From Rubellimicrobium thermophilum DSM 16684 (GTDB lineage: Bacteria; Pseudomonadota; Alphaproteobacteria; Rhodobacterales; Rhodobacteraceae), in NCBI RefSeq assembly GCF_000442315.1, contig NZ_KE557320.1, forward strand, positions 1,165,217-1,229,216: DNA of 64,000 bases, written 5' to 3'. The notes beneath the pieces are model-generated. The model saw only the letters and a program-made list of their open reading frames with translations, was not told the DNA's origin and ran no database searches. The position numbers and the translations under genes are program-made. Positions 35,417-45,836 of the stretch are shown one piece after another (position 1 is the first letter of the stretch; every line of letters starts with the position of its first letter).

Positions 35417-36363
35417 ATGCGCGACATCCTGACCGTCACCCTGAACCCTGCGCTCGATTTCGCCACCTCCGTCGATCACGTGATTCCCGGCGTGAAGCTG
35501 CGCTGCGCCCCGCCCGGACGGATCCGGGGGGCGGCGGCATCAATGTCAGCCGGGCGATCCGTCTGCTGGGCGGCACCTCCCGGACCTTCGTCGCCCTGGG
35601 CGGCCGCAACGGCGCCACCCTCGCCGAGCTGATGCGCGAGGCGGGGCTCGATGTCATCATGCACGAGGCACCGGGCGAGACCCGCTCCTCCCTCTCGGTG
35701 CTCGAGACCAGCCGCGGCCATCAGTTCCGCTTCATGTTGCCGGGGCCGCCGTGGTCCGTCATGGATGTCATTGCCGCCGAGCGCGCGATCGTCGAGGCCG
35801 CCCAGCCCGGCGGGCTTGTCGTGATCTCGGGGACCCTGCCTCTCGGCGTGCTGCCCAATGTCGTCCCCGACCTCTGCGGCAAGCTGCAGGCCAAGGGGTG
35901 CGAAGTGGCCGTGGACATCTCCGGTCCCGCGCTCCATCTGCTGGCCCGGGCGCAGGGGCCGCAGCCCGACATCCTGCGGATGAACCAGGAAGAGGCGGAC
36001 GATCTTGCCGGGCATGTCCTGCCCTCGCTTCAAGCCAGCGCGGATTTCGCCCAGCTTCTTGTGCGGCGCGGCGTGGCCAAGGTCGTCGTCGTGGCACGCG
36101 GGCCGGAGGGGTCTGTCCTGGCGACCGAGACGGAACGCTGGCATTCGCGTGCCGCGGATGTGCCGGTCCGCTCCAAGGTCGGCGCGGGCGATACCTTCGT
36201 GGGCGCCTTCCTGCTCGCTCATGCGCGGGGTGAGGCCTGGCCCGATGCCCTGCGGCGGGGGGTCGCCGCCGCTTCGGCCGCCGTGATGACCGAGGGCACC
36301 CAGCTCTGCCGTCGCGAGGATGCCGAGCGTCTCGTGGATCTCTGCCCGCTCCAGCCGATCTGA
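35417..36363 (+). CDS. PfkB-family sugar kinase (1-phosphofructokinase/6-phosphofructokinase type; frameshifted as sequenced)
   Basis: Starts at ATG 35417: MRDILTVTLNPALDFATSVD, the FruK/PfkB opening. The frame breaks at the CCC run 35513-35515. Adding one C gives APPRTDPGGGGINVSRAIRL, the N-terminal PfkB signature, and a 315-residue protein. Downstream motifs are FMLPGPPWS, LVVISGTLPLGVLPN, ILRMNQEEADDLAG, and the C-terminal signature SKVGAGDTFVGAFLLA with the catalytic Asp. It phosphorylates fructose-6-phosphate, fructose-1-phosphate or tagatose-6-phosphate; the donor and substrate cannot be settled. No PTS genes are nearby, which argues mildly for the PfkB (6-phosphofructokinase) role. Confidence 0.85.
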
Positions 36364-36511
36364 GATCCGTCAGGGGATGCGGGCGGGCGGGCCGGGGGTT
36401 GCCTGCCCGCCTCGCCCCGTCGCCACCCCGGCGGAGAGGGGCGACAGGCCAACCCTGCGGCGCGGCAAGAAGCCGGTCGCCATCGCGGCGCCCCGGCGCG
36501 TCCCGTCTGTC

Positions 36512-38212
36512 TCAGGCTGTCCTTCCCCTGACCTGCCGGGGAGGGCTCTCATCCCCCCCCTCATCCCGCCAGCGGTTGACGATGGGATAGCGGCGGTCGA
36601 GCCAGAAGGCCCGCCGCGTGAGCCGCGTGCCAGGTGCCGACTGGAAGCGCTTCCATTCGGCCCCATAGAGCAGGGCCTCCACTTTCTTCACGGTAGCCCG
36701 GTCGAAACCGGCTGCCATGCAGTCCTCCACGGATCCGTCGGCCTCCACCAGGATTTCGAGGATCGCATCGAGAACCGGATAGGGCGGCAGCGAATCCTCG
36801 TCCTTCTGGTTCTCGCGCAGTTCGGCCGTGGGGGGCTTGTCGATGACGCGGGGGGGGATGACCTCGCCGGCGGGGCCCCGCATCCAGGGGCGGTGATGGG
36901 CATTGCGCCAGCGGCAGGTCTCGAAGACGCGGGTCTTGTAGAGATCCTTGAGCGGGTTGTAGCCCCCGGCCATGTCGCCATAGATCGTGGCATAGCCGAC
37001 GGCCATCTCGCTCTTGTTGCCGGTGGTCAGCAGCATTTCCCCGAACTTGTTGGACAGGGCCATGAGCAGGAGGCCGCGCAGGCGGCTCTGGATGTTCTCC
37101 TCGGCGATTCCCGGTGCGGTGCCGGCGAACAGGGGCGCGAGCGCCGCGCCCACGGCCTCCTGCGGGCCGGTGATGGGAATCTCGTCGAGGCGGCAGCCCA
37201 GGCGTTGCGCAACGGCCGCCGCATCCTCGAGACTCGTGCGGCTGGTGTAGCGCGACGGCAGCATCACGCAGCGCACATGATCCGGGCCGAGGGCATCGCA
37301 GGCGATGGTCGCCACAAGGGCCGAATCCACCCCTCCCGAGAGGCCGAGCAGCACCCGTTCGATGCCGGACTTGGCCAGATACCCCCGCAGCGAGACGACC
37401 ATCGCGTGATAGTCCTGCTCCACGGCGGGCGGCAGCGGCGGGACATCCCCGCCTTCGGGCACCCAGCCCTGCGGCGTGCGATGAAAATCCACATGGACCA
37501 CCGCCTCTTCGAAGAGCGGCAGGCGGCGGACGATCTGCCCGCCGCGGTCCAGCACGAAGGAGCCGCCATCGAAGACCTGATCGTCCTGCGCCCCGACAAG
37601 GTTGAGATAGACAAGCGGCAGGTCCGTCTCGCGCACGCGGGCAACCATCCGGTTCATGCGGACCGCATGCTTGCCCCTGTAATAGGGCGAGCCGTTGATC
37701 ACGAGCAGCAGACCCGCTCCCTTCGCATCCATCTCGGCGGCCACGGTCGGGAACCAGGCATCCTCGCAGACCGGGGTGCCCACCCGCAAGGGCCCGATCG
37801 CGAAGGGATCGCCGGGCGGTCCCGGCGTGTAATGGCGCCGTTCGTCGAAGACGGTGTAGTTGGGCAGTTCATGCTTGAGCTTGCGCCCGGCCACGCGCCC
37901 CCCCTGGAGCAGCCAGGCCGCGTTGTAGAGCGCCCCGCCCTCCGCCCAGGGCGCGCCGATCAGCAACGGCGGGCCATCCGCAAGCTCGGCGGCAAAGGCC
38001 TCCACGGCGCGGATCGCGTCGCGATGGAAGACCGGCTTCGACACCAGATCCTGAAGCTGATAGCCGGTGGCGAACATCTCCGGCAGGGCCACGAGATCGG
38101 CGCCGGCCGCGCGACCCTCCTCCCATGCGGCGCGCGCCCGGGCGAGATTGCCCGCAATGTCGCCCACGGTCGCATCGAGCTGGGCGAGCGTCAGGCGGAA
38201 GCGGTCGGTCAT
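36512..38212 (-). CDS. nadE: Glutamine-dependent NAD+ synthetase
   Basis: A 566-residue two-domain enzyme from ATG 38212 (MTDRFRLTLAQLDATVGDIA) behind AAGGAG. The N-terminal nitrilase-type glutaminase has its Glu-Lys-Cys triad in VALPEMFATGY, GRKLKHELPNY and GTPVCEDAWFP. The C-terminal synthetase has the P-loop LLGLSGGVDSALVATIA, then MLPSRYTSRTSLEDA and LLTTGNKSEMAVGYATIYGD. It amidates nicotinic acid adenine dinucleotide with ATP and glutamine. The last 14 residues (GDESPPRQVRGRTA) follow an eight-C run (36553-36560) and may be a slip product; one more base there would end the protein at RWRDEGGG. Confidence 0.95.
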   Translation of the reverse strand: MTDRFRLTLAQLDATVGDIAGNLARARAAWEEGRAAGADLVALPEMFATGYQLQDLVSKPVFHRDAIRAVEAFAAELADGPPLLIGAPWAEGGALYNAAWLLQGGRVAGRKLKHELPNYTVFDERRHYTPGPPGDPFAIGPLRVGTPVCEDAWFPTVAAEMDAKGAGLLLVINGSPYYRGKHAVRMNRMVARVRETDLPLVYLNLVGAQDDQVFDGGSFVLDRGGQIVRRLPLFEEAVVHVDFHRTPQGWVPEGGDVPPLPPAVEQDYHAMVVSLRGYLAKSGIERVLLGLSGGVDSALVATIACDALGPDHVRCVMLPSRYTSRTSLEDAAAVAQRLGCRLDEIPITGPQEAVGAALAPLFAGTAPGIAEENIQSRLRGLLLMALSNKFGEMLLTTGNKSEMAVGYATIYGDMAGGYNPLKDLYKTRVFETCRWRNAHHRPWMRGPAGEVIPPRVIDKPPTAELRENQKDEDSLPPYPVLDAILEILVEADGSVEDCMAAGFDRATVKKVEALLYGAEWKRFQSAPGTRLTRRAFWLDRRYPIVNRWRDEGGDESPPRQVRGRTA

Positions 38213-38394
38213 CGGCTGGCTCCTTCGCGATTGCAGCGATGGTAGCAGCCGGCACGTCATGGGAAAGTCCCATCCCCCGGACCCCCGGCGCAGACCCCCG
38301 CACCCCGCCGGGGCTGTCGGCACGACCGTTGTCAGCCTGCCGGGCTGTGGATAGTCTGTCCCGCAAGTCAGAACACAGGGCCGGGGGCGGGTGC

Positions 38395-40322
38395 ATGGGA
38401 CCGAAGGGCTTCGGGGGCGTCGTCCTGAGCGTCGGGGCGTTGATCGCGACCACGACAAGCGCCCAGACCATCGAGACGAAGCAGTACGAGGATGGTGGCG
38501 TCTACGAGGGCACCTTCCTCAACGGCCGCCAGCACGGACAGGGCACCTACCGCCTTCCCAACGGCTACGAATACACCGGCGAATGGTTCGAAGGCGAGAT
38601 TCGCGGCCAAGGCCGCGCGGTGTTCCCCAACGGATCGGTCTATGAGGGCAGCTTTGCCCGCGGCAAGCCCGAGGGCGAGGGACGCATCACCTTCGCCGAT
38701 GGCGGCACCTATGAAGGCACATGGGAGGACGGGCGCATCAGCGGGCGTGGCGTGGCCGTCTATGCCAATGGCGTGCGCTACGAAGGCGAGTTCCGCAACG
38801 CCATGCATCACGGCCGCGGCGTCATGACCTCGCCCAACGGCTATGTCTATGACGGCGAATGGGTGAACGGCGTCAAGGAAGGACAGGGGCGGATCACCTA
38901 TCCCGATGGATCGGTCTACGAGGGCACGCTGGTCGCCGACAGGCGCGAGGGAACGGGAACCCTGACGACGCCCGAAGGCCTGATCTATGCCGGCGAATGG
39001 CAGGACGGAGAGATCGAGGGCCGCGGCTGCCTGCTGCGCCTCGAGGGCGGGCTGCCGGAGGAGGGCCCCCTGCCCGTCATGGTCGCCTTCGAGGACGGGG
39101 CATGCCGCGTGACGCCCGCCGCCGGGGCGGAAGGGCTTCGCTACGAGCTCTACGAAGGCCACTTCGCGGCCGGCAAGCGCGAGGGCGAAGGCCGTGTCCT
39201 CTACGCCAATGGCGACCGCTACGAAGGCCACTTCGCCAACGACCTGCGCCATGGCGAAGGAACCTTCCGGGGCGCGGACGGCTATGAGTATGTCGGCCAG
39301 TGGTCCGAAGGCCGGATCGAAGGCATGGGCCGGGCGACCTACCCGGACGGCTCGGTCTATGAAGGACCGTTCCGCGCCGATCTGGCCGACACCACGGGCG
39401 AGTGCAGCCCCCCCCGCGGTGGATCTTCTGCTGACGGCCACGGCGTCTGACAGCCCCACCGAGCCCGCCGTTCCCTCGGCATCCCCCTCCGGAACCCCGT
39501 CCGACACCACCGCAGAGGCCGCAGCGGCCACCGGGGACGGCGCCGCAGCCCCCCCCCGCCGCCGGCATCGCCGGCGATGCCACCGCCACGGACGAATCCG
39601 GCGCCACGGCAGACAGCCCGCCGCCCGCGACCGGCGCGGACGGGTCCCTCTGGGCCTCCGGCGACTGTGTCTTCGTGCCGGGGCGGATCACCTATCCGGA
39701 CGGATCCAGCTATGAAGGCGAATGGCGGGCCGGCGTCATCGAAGGCGTCGGCATCGCCCGCTATGCCAATGGACTGACCTATGTCGGCGAGTTCCGCGAA
39801 GGGCGCCAGCACGGGCGGGGACGGATGACCTATCCCGACGGCTACATCTACGAAGGCGACTGGGCCGAGGGGCAGCGCAACGGCCGGGGCCGCGCGGTCT
39901 ATGCCGACGGCACGGTCTATGAAGGCGAGTTCCGCAACGGACAGCGCCACGGCCAGGGCCGCATCGCCATGCCCGGCAGCACCGATGCCGATGGCAACCC
40001 CCTGCCCGGCTTCACCTATGAAGGCCAATGGGAGAATGGCGAGATCTCGGGCCGCGGCATAGCCACCTACGCCAATGGCGATGTCTACGAAGGCGAGTTC
40101 CGCAACGGCCGGCGCGAGGGCGAAGGCACCATGCGCTACGCCACGGGCCAGGTCGAAAGCGGCCAATGGACAAACGGCGCCTTCGTGGGGGGCGGCGAGG
40201 CCTCTCCGACCGACGGGGCCGCGCCCGGAGGGGCTGAGGCCGCCGCGCCGGATACCCCCGCAGAGGCCATCCCCGACGCCGCTGCCGAAGAGGAGGCGAC
40301 ACCGGCCGAATCGGGCGGCTGA
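38395..40322 (+). CDS. MORN-repeat protein, exported (two frameshifts as sequenced)
   Basis: Starts at ATG 38395 with a signal peptide (MGPKGFGGVVLSVGALIATTTSAQ). About 13 MORN repeats (YEGxFxxGxxxGxG) follow, in two blocks separated by a roughly 80-residue Ala/Pro/Thr/Ser linker. The frame breaks in eight-C run 39408-39415 and nine-C run 39549-39557. Removing one C from each gives a continuous 641-residue protein, with the linker ADLADTTGE... through AVDLLLTATASDSPTEPAVP to ...GDCVFVPGRITYPDGSSYEG. A second low-complexity acidic tail ends ...EEEATPAESGG. MORN repeats form an elongated beta sheet that binds lipids or proteins. A periplasmic or surface role is likely, and the function is unknown. 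Confidence 0.82.
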
Positions 40323-40405
40323 GGCGCGGACAGGCGCCAGAGCATCCCGTCCGATGCGGTCACCATAGCCGTCCACTCCCCCGGCATCACGATCCGGCAG
40401 GCGCA

Positions 40406-41097
40406 TCACCATGGCACGACCTCCCCCGGTGGTCGCGGAAGCTGCCGCTGTCGGCGGGGGTCAGCGCCTCCGTGACAGCCAGGAGTCGACGGGCGGCCTC
40501 GGCCGGCGGCAGCTTGCCATGGGCAGGAGAGAAACCCGCCGTGAAGGGGCTGTCCACGGTGCCCGGATGCAGGGCGACGGCGACCGCCTGCGGATGGGTG
40601 CGGGCCAGTTCGATCGCCGCGCCCTTCAGCAGCATGTTGAGCGCGGCCTTGGAGGCGCGGTAGGCGTGCCAGCCGCCAAGAGCGTTGTCGCCGATGGAGC
40701 CGACGCGGGCCGACAGGACGGCAAGCAGCGACCGCCCCCGGCGGGGCAGCCAGCGTGGCGCATGACGCAGCACGAGAGCGGGACCGATGGTGTTGACGGC
40801 GAACATCTCGGCCATCGCCGCTGCGTCGATCTCGCGCAGGGCCTTTTCGGGGCGGCGGCCTGCGGGGGCGAGGATGCCGGTGGCGACCCAGATCTGGGCG
40901 AAGGGGCCGGAAAGCGCGGCGAAGGCGCGTTCGGTGGCCGCCGGATCGCGCAGATCGGGCCCCCCTTCGCGGCGCGCGAGGCGCGTGACGGAAAGGCCGC
41001 GCGCGGCCAGCGCATCGGCGAGGGCCGCACCGATCCCCCCCGAAGCCCCGATCACGAGTGCGGTTGCCGGACGATCCTCGGCGTGGCTGTCGGTCAT
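40406..41097 (-). CDS. Short-chain dehydrogenase/reductase (CsgA-like; frameshifted near 3' end)
   Basis: Starts at ATG 41097 with GGGGAGG upstream. NAD(P)-binding motif ALVIGASGGIGAALADALAA, active-site region LLAVLSARVGSIGDNALGGWHAYRASKAAL (Ser and Y-x-x-x-K), and AVALHPGTVDSPFT. The frame breaks at the five-C run 40423-40427. Adding one base turns the end into SFRDHRGEVVPW with stop TGA 40406-40408, the typical W-x-G-x-x-x-PW ending of this SDR group, and gives 230 residues. The substrate is unknown. It is divergent from the leu leader and leuA. Confidence 0.85.
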
Positions 41098-41193
41098 GGC
41101 GGTCCTCCCCTGCCTTGTCCTGATACGCAGCGCGCCTCCGGCCCGACCAAGGGGCCTTTTCCCCGGCCGCGGATGGCGGTAGGGTGCCGCACC

Positions 41194-41241
41194 ATGACGA
41201 TGCGCGCCCGCCTTCCTCTTCTTCTCCTTAGCCGCCTCTGA
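41194..41241 (+). CDS. leuL: Leucine-rich leader peptide of leuA
   Basis: A 15-codon frame, MTMRARLPLLLLSRL followed by TGA, begins at ATG 41194, 120 bp upstream of leuA. Six of 15 residues are Leu, four of them consecutive (CTT CTT CTC CTT). A purine-rich GGTAGGG lies about 10 bases upstream of the ATG. Its stop codon begins the first of two competing hairpins (41240-41283). This is the classical architecture of transcription attenuation of leucine biosynthesis: ribosome stalling at Leu codons when Leu-tRNA is scarce favours read-through into leuA. The frame and hairpins are seen; regulation is inferred. Confidence 0.8.
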   Translation: MTMRARLPLLLLSRL

Positions 41242-41283
41242 GCGGGCCTTGTGGCGCCGCCGCTCGGAGGAGTTCACGGCGCC
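41240..41283 (+). promoter_or_regulatory. leuA attenuator: two competing stem-loops
   Basis: Arm GAGCGG (41240-41245) pairs with CCGCTC (41260-41265). Arm GGCGCCG (41253-41259), which lies in the loop of the first, pairs with CGGCGCC (41277-41283). Nested overlap of this kind allows a leader-controlled switch. No clear T run follows, so termination could be Rho-assisted or the control could act on translation. Confidence 0.6.
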
Positions 41284-41313
41284 GCAGGAGAGGAAGACCC
41301 AGGAGACCCCGTC

Positions 41314-42878
41314 ATGACCCAGACCAATCGAGTCAAGATCTTCGACACCACGCTGCGCGACGGCGAACAATCGCCCGGCGCCACCATGACCCATGAGGAG
41401 AAGCTGGAGATCGCCCAGCTTCTGGACGAGATGGGGGGTGGACATCATCGAGGCCGGGTTCCCCATCGCCTCCGAGGGCGATTTCCGCGCCGTGACGGAG
41501 ATCGCCAAGGTGACCCGCAATGCCACCGTCTGCGGTCTGGCGCGCGCGAATTTCAAGGATATCGACCGCTGCTGGGAGGCGGTGCGCCACGCCCGATCCC
41601 CCCCGCATCCACACCTTCATCGGCACCTCGCCCCTGCACCGGGCGATTCCCAATCTGGACATGGACCAGATGGCCGAACGCATCCACGAGACGGTGACGC
41701 ATGCGCGCAACCTCTGCCCGGATGTGCAGTGGTCGCCCATGGATGCGACGCGGACCGAGCCTGACTACCTCTGCCGCGTGGTCGAGATCGCCATCAAGGC
41801 CGGGGCCACGACGATCAACATCCCCGACACGGTCGGCTACACCTACCCGCGCGAGAGCGCCGACATCATCCGCATGCTGCTCGAACGGGTGCCGGGCGCG
41901 GACGAGGTGACCTTTGCCACGCATTGCCATAACGACCTCGGCATGGCGACGGCCAATGCCCTGGCCGCGGTGGAGGCCGGTGCCCGGCAGATCGAATGCA
42001 CGATCAACGGCCTCGGCGAGCGGGCGGGGAACACCGCACTCGAGGAGGTGGTCATGGCGATGAAGGTGCGCCATGACATCCTGCCCTTCGAGACGGGGAT
42101 CGACACCACCAAGATCATGAACATCAGCCGCCGGGTGGCGACCGTCTCGGGCTTTCCGGTGCAGTTCAACAAGGCCATCGTCGGCAAGAACGCCTTTGCC
42201 CATGAATCGGGCATCCATCAGGACGGGATGCTCAAGAACGCCGCCACCTTCGAGATCATGCGGCCCGAGGATGTGGGGCTGTCGGCCACCAATCTGGTGA
42301 TGGGCAAGCATTCGGGGCGGGCGGCACTGCGCGCCAAGCTGCGCCAGCTCGGCTTCGAGCTGGCCGACAACCAGCTCAACGACCTGTTCGTGCGTTTCAA
42401 GGACCTCGCCGACCGCAAGAAGGAAGTCTTCGACGACGACCTGATCGCCCTGGTGACGCAGAACGAGGCCGGGACGGACCGGCTGCGCCTGAAGCGGCTG
42501 CGCGTGGTCTGCGGAACCGAGGGACCGCAGACGGCAGAGATTGCGCTCGAGATCGACGGTCAGGAGAAGACCGTCACCGAGACCGGCGACGGCCCGGTGG
42601 ACGCGACCTTCAAGGCCATCCGCGCGCTGTTTCCGCATCAGGCCAGCCTGCAGATCTACCAGGTGGCGGCGGTGACGGAAGGGACGGACGCGCAGGCCAC
42701 CGTCAGCGTGCGGCTCGAGGAGCAGGGGCGTATCGCCACGGGCACCGCTGCCGACACCGACACGGTGGTGGCCAGCGCGAAGGCCTACATCAACGCGATC
42801 AACCGCCTTCTCGTGCGGCGCGAGAAGAGCGCGCCGGGCGAGGACGTAAAGGGCGTGAGCTACCGCGACGCCGGCTGA
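41314..42878 (+). CDS. leuA: 2-isopropylmalate synthase (two frameshifts as sequenced)
   Basis: First committed step of leucine biosynthesis: acetyl-CoA plus 2-oxoisovalerate. Starts at ATG 41314 with AGGAG 8 bases upstream. The TIM-barrel signature is [20 protein letters not shown]; metal ligands are in [21 protein letters not shown]; the C-terminal part is the leucine-sensing LeuA dimer domain ([14 protein letters not shown] onward). The frame breaks at six-G run 41433-41438 (one G too many: [17 protein letters not shown]) and seven-C run 41598-41604 (one C too many: [16 protein letters not shown]). After correction the protein is 520 residues, the normal length. Allosteric leucine inhibition is expected, in addition to the leader-based control. 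Confidence 0.95.
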
Positions 42879-42891
42879 CCGGCCCCGGATG

Positions 42892-42916
42892 GCCGGCCCG
42901 CAGGGAACGGGCCGGC
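42892..42916 (+). terminator. Hairpin just after leuA
   Basis: GCCGGCCCG (42892-42900) pairs perfectly with CGGGCCGGC (42908-42916) across a 7-base loop, 14 bases past the leuA stop. No T tract is present, so intrinsic termination is likely but not certain. Confidence 0.6.
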
Positions 42917-42996
42917 GACAAGCGGCAGGACGGATCGGGCGCGAGGCGGGCATGGGGGGCTCCGGGACGGTGCGTGACGGGGCCAGTCTCGCCGGA

Positions 42997-43101
42997 AAGG
43001 GTTAAGAATTCCCTTCACCACCGCGCGGTGGTGTTGCGCTGCGCTGCAGCACAACAAATCATTGACGTCATTGATGAAATCGCCGCGAATCGGGATTCGC
43101 G
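42997..43101. promoter_or_regulatory. Repeat-rich, A/T-richer control region upstream of the mreB operon
   Basis: Inside the 405-bp gap between leuA and mreB lies a cluster of symmetrical elements. AAGGG (42997-43001) and CCCTT (43011-43015) flank TTAAGAATT. CACCACCGCGCGGTGGTG (43016-43033) is a perfect 18-bp palindrome. TCATTGA is directly repeated around CG (43059-43074), with TGACGTCA at the centre. CGCGAATC-GG-GATTCGCG (43084-43101) is an inverted repeat. Base composition is unlike the flanking 70% GC sequence. This is very probably the promoter/operator region for mreB-mreC-mreD-mrdA-rodA. The regulator is not identified. Confidence 0.65.
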
Positions 43102-44318
<1,217 letters not shown>

Positions 44319-44332
44319 CAGGGGGGCGGCGC

Positions 44333-45307
44333 ATGCCCTCGCGGCGGGTTCAGGCCGAGGCTTTCACGAGGCCGCTCCGGCGTCTGCTGGTGGGGCTGCT
44401 GATCCTGGCCTGTCTGGGCCTGTTCGTGCTGTGGCGTATCGATTCCCCCCGTGTCGAACGGTTGCGGGCCGAGATCGTGGATGCCGTCGTGCCGCGGCTC
44501 GACTGGGCCATGGCACCGGTCACGGGGCTGGTGCGTCTGGCGCAGGACTTTCGGTCCTATCAGCGCCTGCATGAGCAGAACCTGGAACTGCGGCGCGAGC
44601 TGCAGCAGATGTCCGTCTGGCGCGAGGCGGCGCTGCGGCTCGAGCAGGAGAACGCCAAGCTGCGCGCGCTCACAATGTCTCGCTTCAGCCGGGCCTGACC
44701 TTCATCACCGGCACGGTGATGGCCGATTCCGGATCGCCCTTCCGGCAGTCGGTGCTGATCAATGTGGGGGGGCGGGACGGAATCATCGACGGCTGGCCGG
44801 CGATGGACGGACTGGGACTGGTGGGGCGGGGTCTCGGGCGTGGGAACGCGCACCTCGCGGGTGATCCTGCTGACCGACAGCTCCTCGCGCATTCCGGTGA
44901 CGATCCAGCCTTCCGGGCAGCGCGCCATCCTGACCGGGGACAACAGCCCCTATCCACTTCTCGACTTCCTCGAGGACCGCGACCGGGTCCGGCCGGGCGA
45001 CCGGGTGGTGACGGCCGGCGATGGCGGCCTGTTCCCGGCCGGTCTGCCCGTGGGGCGCGTGGCCCAGGGGACCGACGGACGGCTGCGGCTGCGCCTGGCA
45101 GCGGATTATGAGCAGCTCGATTTCCTGCGCATCCTGCGCAGCCCGCAGATCGAGGCCATCGAGGAACCCGGCCGGCTGATCGTGCCGCAGGGCGGCGTGC
45201 CGGCCGGCCCCTCGCCGGAGGACTTCATCGGCCCTCCCCCGCCGCCGGCGCTGGTGACGGCCAGCACCGACCCCACCCCCCCGCCGGCGGAGGCCCCCGG
45301 TGACTGA
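44333..45307 (+). CDS. mreC: Rod shape-determining protein MreC (two frameshifts as sequenced)
   Basis: ATG 44333; one membrane helix (LLVGLLILACLGLFVLW, residues about 18-34), then a coiled coil (LHEQNLELRRELQQMSVWRE) and the periplasmic double beta-barrel. The frame is lost at the AA of 44672-44673 (adding one A gives LRALTNVSLQPGLTFITG) and regained after GGGG 44828-44831 (removing one G gives GLVGRVSGVGTRTSRVILL). The two changes cancel and yield 324 residues. The tail is proline-rich (FIGPPPPPALVTASTDPTPP). MreC links cytoplasmic MreB with PBP2. Its stop overlaps the mreD GTG start by 8 bases. Confidence 0.93.
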
Positions 45308-45836
45308 GCTGGGACGGGGAAGCCGGGGCGGGATCCTCGCCTATCTGGCGATCGCAGCCCTGCTGACTGCGGCGTCGCTTCTTCCGCTCAACACGGTGCC
45401 GCGCCCCTGGGCCGCGCCCGATATCCTGCTGGCCGTGACGGCGGCCTGGGCAGCCCGGCGCCCCGACACGCTGCCCGTTCTGGCCGTGGCGGGGGTGTTC
45501 CTGATGGCCGATTTCCTGTTCCAGAGGCCACCGGGGCTGTTCACGGCGCTCGTTCTGGGACTGACCGAATGGCTGCGCAGCCGGGCACCGGCCCTCAGGC
45601 GCGGATCCTTTCCCGCCGAATGGGCCGCCGTGGGCGCCGGCATCGTGGCGGTGGCTCTGCTCAACCGCGTGGTGCTGGATCTGGCCATGACGCCGCAGGC
45701 GCCGCTCGGCCTGACCCTGATCCAGATCCTGCTGACGGTCGCCCTCTATCCGCTGATTGCGGGTCTGGCACAGATCGCCTTCGGCCTGCACCGGCCCGCG
45801 CAGGGCGAAGTGGACAATCTGGGACATCGCCTATGA
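45300..45836 (+). CDS. mreD: Rod shape-determining membrane protein MreD
   Basis: A 178-residue polytopic protein starting at GTG 45300 inside the end of mreC. Five or so hydrophobic segments are visible (ILAYLAIAALLTAASLLPL, LPVLAVAGVFLMADFLF, LFTALVLGLTEWL, AVGAGIVAVALLNRVVLDLA, LIQILLTVALYPLIAGLAQI), as in MreD. The identification rests on topology, size and its place between mreC and mrdA. It is part of the elongasome; the ATGA overlap with mrdA couples translation. Confidence 0.9.
   Translation: MTELGRGSRGGILAYLAIAALLTAASLLPLNTVPRPWAAPDILLAVTAAWAARRPDTLPVLAVAGVFLMADFLFQRPPGLFTALVLGLTEWLRSRAPALRRGSFPAEWAAVGAGIVAVALLNRVVLDLAMTPQAPLGLTLIQILLTVALYPLIAGLAQIAFGLHRPAQGEVDNLGHRL

Noticed and set aside
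43059..43074. TTGAC-type half sites read as an FNR box
   Set aside because: TTGAC-GTCA-TTGAT is not TTGAT-N4-ATCAA; the element is better described as a TCATTGA direct repeat.
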